This document shows, one piece after another, positions 7,301-8,416 of a stretch of DNA of 8,416 nt (within the stretch, counting starts at the first letter, position 1; the number at the start of each line of letters is the position of its first letter). The notes under the pieces are model-generated. The model searched no databases. It was not told the DNA's origin and saw only the letters and a program-made list of their open reading frames with translations. This DNA is from Maribacter sp. (GTDB lineage: Bacteria > Bacteroidota > Bacteroidia > Flavobacteriales > Flavobacteriaceae). Position numbers and translations under genes: made by a program. The stretch spans positions 1 to 8,416 of the forward strand of contig QILY01000307.1 in NCBI GenBank assembly GCA_003232155.1, read 5' to 3'.

Positions 7301-7525
7301 TATAGAGTTGTATTTGTATTCTTCTGGGTTTAAATTAGCCCCAGATATTACATTTGGGTTATAGGTAAAAAACACATCGTGCGCTTCACTAATATCATTT
7401 AGAAAATCAGCTAACGGTACGATTTTATCAGCTTCAAAAGCCTCTTCCTTTTTGGCTGCATTGGCCATCATTCCTATAAAAAGGAATGCCAAAAGCAGCA
7501 TGTTCATAATTCTTTTTCCATTCAT
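4322..7525 (-). CDS. TonB-dependent outer-membrane receptor with STN signalling domain
   Basis: A 1067-residue outer-membrane transporter/transducer. In order: signal peptide (1-23, MNMLLLAFLFIGMM core, cut after ANA); STN domain (about 34-105), the periplasmic part that talks to a FecR anti-sigma protein; carboxypeptidase-regulatory-like domain (about 134-203, ITGNVTDDRGNPLPGATI); a TonB-box-like LEEAIVIG (207-214); plug domain (about 220-350, with LRGLGPDQVLVLINGKR and VEVLRDGAAAQYGSDAIAGV); then a 22-strand-type beta-barrel to the end. The last residues, ARVNFTLK, end in lysine rather than the usual aromatic. The ATG at 7525 is chosen because it supplies the positively charged n-region of the signal peptide. 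It lies five bases after the FecR stop, so the two genes are translationally close. No SusD follows, unlike polysaccharide loci; iron chelates, vitamins or small organics are possible, but the ligand cannot be read from the sequence. Confidence 0.93.
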   Translation of the reverse strand: MNGKRIMNMLLLAFLFIGMMANAAKKEEAFEADKIVPLADFLNDISEAHDVFFTYNPNVISGANLNPEEYKYNSIGRIINKLENKTKFKFEYLGNKYYVVHPKKVERLLIEKVGTTEAHGFTAIKDLTVLQNSITGNVTDDRGNPLPGATILVKGTTNGTTTDFDGNYTINAALGSTLVISYIGFTTKEIVANNTTMDVSLVSGVELEEAIVIGSRNPNRTATESAVPVDVIDMKELSSVAPQVNLNQILNYVAPSFTSNTQTISDGTDHIDPASLRGLGPDQVLVLINGKRRHTTSLINVNGTFGRGSVGTDLNAIPAAAIKRVEVLRDGAAAQYGSDAIAGVINIVLNTAVNELTAAVTTGANFSKNANGQTGGSDGETTNIAMSYGLPLGDKGGYLTFAGDFDVRQDYNRMREWEGNVFNAYNTVERFALEDGYDIALLLDDDVADVIQYANTAGIDLNGATTKEELRTILSADVTDSEIAARGQQRSDFNMRVGQSALRGGRFFANFSLPLDNNGTELYSFAGISSRTGNSAGFYRLPNQSRTFTPAFINGFLPEINSNINDRSLSVGIKGTIGDWNVDFSNSFGENSFLYTIGNTFNASLQSSSPTIFDAGGFSFSQNTTNLDVSQFFDDVMSGLNIAFGAEYRVENYNIIAGEEASYAQYTADGQVITLASQEPAQDFFGNSRPGGSQVFPGFSPDNELSRGRSSIAGYFDVEADFSESFLVSFATRFENYSDFGSTINFKLASRFKISDNVNIRGAVNTGFRAPSLHQINFNSTSTIFDQDGNPQEVGTFANDSRAATLLGIPQLKEETSSSVSLGFTAKLPDANLTITVDGYLIKINDRVVFTGQFEGPGTGSELDVLLAQANATAASFFANAIDTESKGIDVVLTHKAQLGDNWKLKSDLAGTFSQTRQVGDINASRVLEDAGLIDTYFPEDSRVYLEEAVPRTKINLSNTLTSNKMVFFLRNVHFGEVTEATTNIDRQQVFGTKIVTDLSVGYKATDALTFTIGANNLFDIYPDRAAQELADGGNNRSSGRFDWSRRAQQFGIGGRFLFARVNFTLK

Positions 7526-7530
7526 AATGT

Positions 7531-8416
7531 TCAGTTTATTGAGTTTTTAAATAGTATAAGTCTATTGTCTTTTTGGACAATTCGGGTTCCTGTCGATTTT
7601 TCAATTGCTGACAAGCAAATTTTTAGATTTTGATTAGGTATGCCCCCAGTTAATAATTGTTGTTTCAGTTCTTCGTCAATGAATTCCACTTCAACTCCGT
7701 AAGTATACTCTATGTTGTTCATCACCTCTTGCAATGCGGTGTTATTGAAGACATAAGTGCCTTCTCGCCAAAGAGAATAGGGGAGTTCTTTAGTTACTTT
7801 TTGGTGAGTTACCTCATTATTCTCTTTTGAATAAGAAACTAATTCGCCAGGAACCATTTTTTTTGTAGTGCCATTTTGCAAAATCAAGTGGATCGAACCT
7901 TCATCTAACAAAACATCGGTTTTCTTTTCACGGGTATTTACATGAAATTGAGTTCCGTATACTTCAACTTTTAGATCTTTTGTATTTACCCAGAATTTTG
8001 CATTTGTAGATGGAATGGACTTTACTTTGAAATATGCTTCCCCTTTTAGTTTTATATTTCGTGAATTGCCTTTATCATACTTGATTTCAGAATTTCCGTT
8101 TAAGACAACTGATGTACCATCCGGAAGTTTTAAATCAATTATTTCACCAAAACCCGTCTTATGTGTTACTTCCGAAGAACCGCTTAGAAAGGAATTTCCT
8201 AAAACAATAAAAAGAATACCAATAGCTGCAACAGCTGAATATTTCCTAATTCGAGGGAATAAAATTCTCTTTAATGGTATTACCTTTTTCTTCTTCTTGG
8301 ATGAAATTTGGTTAAGAACAACATCCAGTTCCATGTTTATTTTTCCCTCAGAAAGCATGGTTTTATTAAAGGATATTCCTGTAATTATAGATTTTGCAGT
8401 ATAAATAGCTTCTATC
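7531..8416 (-). CDS. FecR-family anti-sigma regulator, N-terminus off the right edge
   Basis: A single-pass inner-membrane anti-sigma factor that would hold an ECF sigma factor in the cytoplasm and receive the signal from the receptor's STN domain in the periplasm. Numbered from the Met at 8358: a lysine-rich cytoplasmic stretch (SSKKKKKVIPLKR, 19-31), a membrane segment (about 41-57, SAVAAIGILFIVLGNSF), the FecR domain (about 69-165, with LPDGTSVVLNGNSEIKY, VYGTQFHVNT and LLDEGSIHL), and a C-terminal DUF4974-type domain (about 200-272, YVFNNTALQEVMNNIE). The Met at 8358 is probably not the start: upstream codons stay open to the edge and read EAIYTAKSIITGISFNKT, which looks like the normal cytoplasmic N-terminal region of these proteins. 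About 294 residues are visible; the rest and the expected sigma factor lie outside. Co-transcribed with the receptor gene. Confidence 0.9.
   Translation of the reverse strand, partial: IEAIYTAKSIITGISFNKTMLSEGKINMELDVVLNQISSKKKKKVIPLKRILFPRIRKYSAVAAIGILFIVLGNSFLSGSSEVTHKTGFGEIIDLKLPDGTSVVLNGNSEIKYDKGNSRNIKLKGEAYFKVKSIPSTNAKFWVNTKDLKVEVYGTQFHVNTREKKTDVLLDEGSIHLILQNGTTKKMVPGELVSYSKENNEVTHQKVTKELPYSLWREGTYVFNNTALQEVMNNIEYTYGVEVEFIDEELKQQLLTGGIPNQNLKICLSAIEKSTGTRIVQKDNRLILFKNSIN

Noticed and set aside
4339..8404. Several 60-130 residue open frames opposite or within the receptor and FecR genes
   Set aside because: All overlap two strongly supported coding regions in other frames, and none carries a recognisable domain.

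Overview
The window looks like chromosomal DNA from a marine-type Flavobacteriaceae bacterium (phylum Bacteroidota). The evidence is low-GC DNA, A-rich start regions without Shine-Dalgarno sequences, a promoter of the TTTG / TAnnTTTG type, a FecR anti-sigma plus STN-TonB receptor pair, and a DUF937 protein typical of this family. The genus cannot be fixed from the sequence alone.

Left block (1-3660, all on the minus strand, so transcribed right to left): a LuxC-like acyl-CoA reductase (2620-3660), phosphoserine aminotransferase serC (1457-2521), an ACT-less D-3-phosphoglycerate dehydrogenase serA (386-1336), and the first 76 codons of a DUF937 protein (1-230), whose C-terminus lies off the left edge. 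SerA and SerC catalyse the first two steps of serine synthesis from 3-phosphoglycerate. The 120-base serC-serA gap holds nine perfect tandem copies of a heptanucleotide, flanked by a degenerate 14-base doublet.

Centre (3661-4320): a 192-base divergent intergenic region with a duplicated 11-base element that overlaps promoter-like sequences. It is followed on the plus strand by an Alvin-type 2[4Fe-4S] ferredoxin (3853-4206). A strong A-tract/hairpin/T-tract terminator at 4263-4293 separates this gene from the convergent receptor gene and should work in both directions.

Right block (4322-8416, minus strand): an outer-membrane TonB-dependent receptor with an N-terminal STN signalling domain and a carboxypeptidase-regulatory-like domain, five bases downstream of a FecR-type anti-sigma regulator. 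The FecR reading frame stays open to the right edge, so the gene is cut by the window and its ECF sigma factor is expected just outside. Together they form a cell-surface signalling unit: receptor, anti-sigma, sigma. No SusD partner lies in the 115 bases downstream of the receptor, so it is not a classic SusCD polysaccharide locus.

No plainly new multi-gene system is visible. The points most worth a second look are the heptamer array, the unexplained pairing of a LuxC-like reductase and a ferredoxin with serine biosynthesis genes, and the duplicated element in the divergent promoter region.
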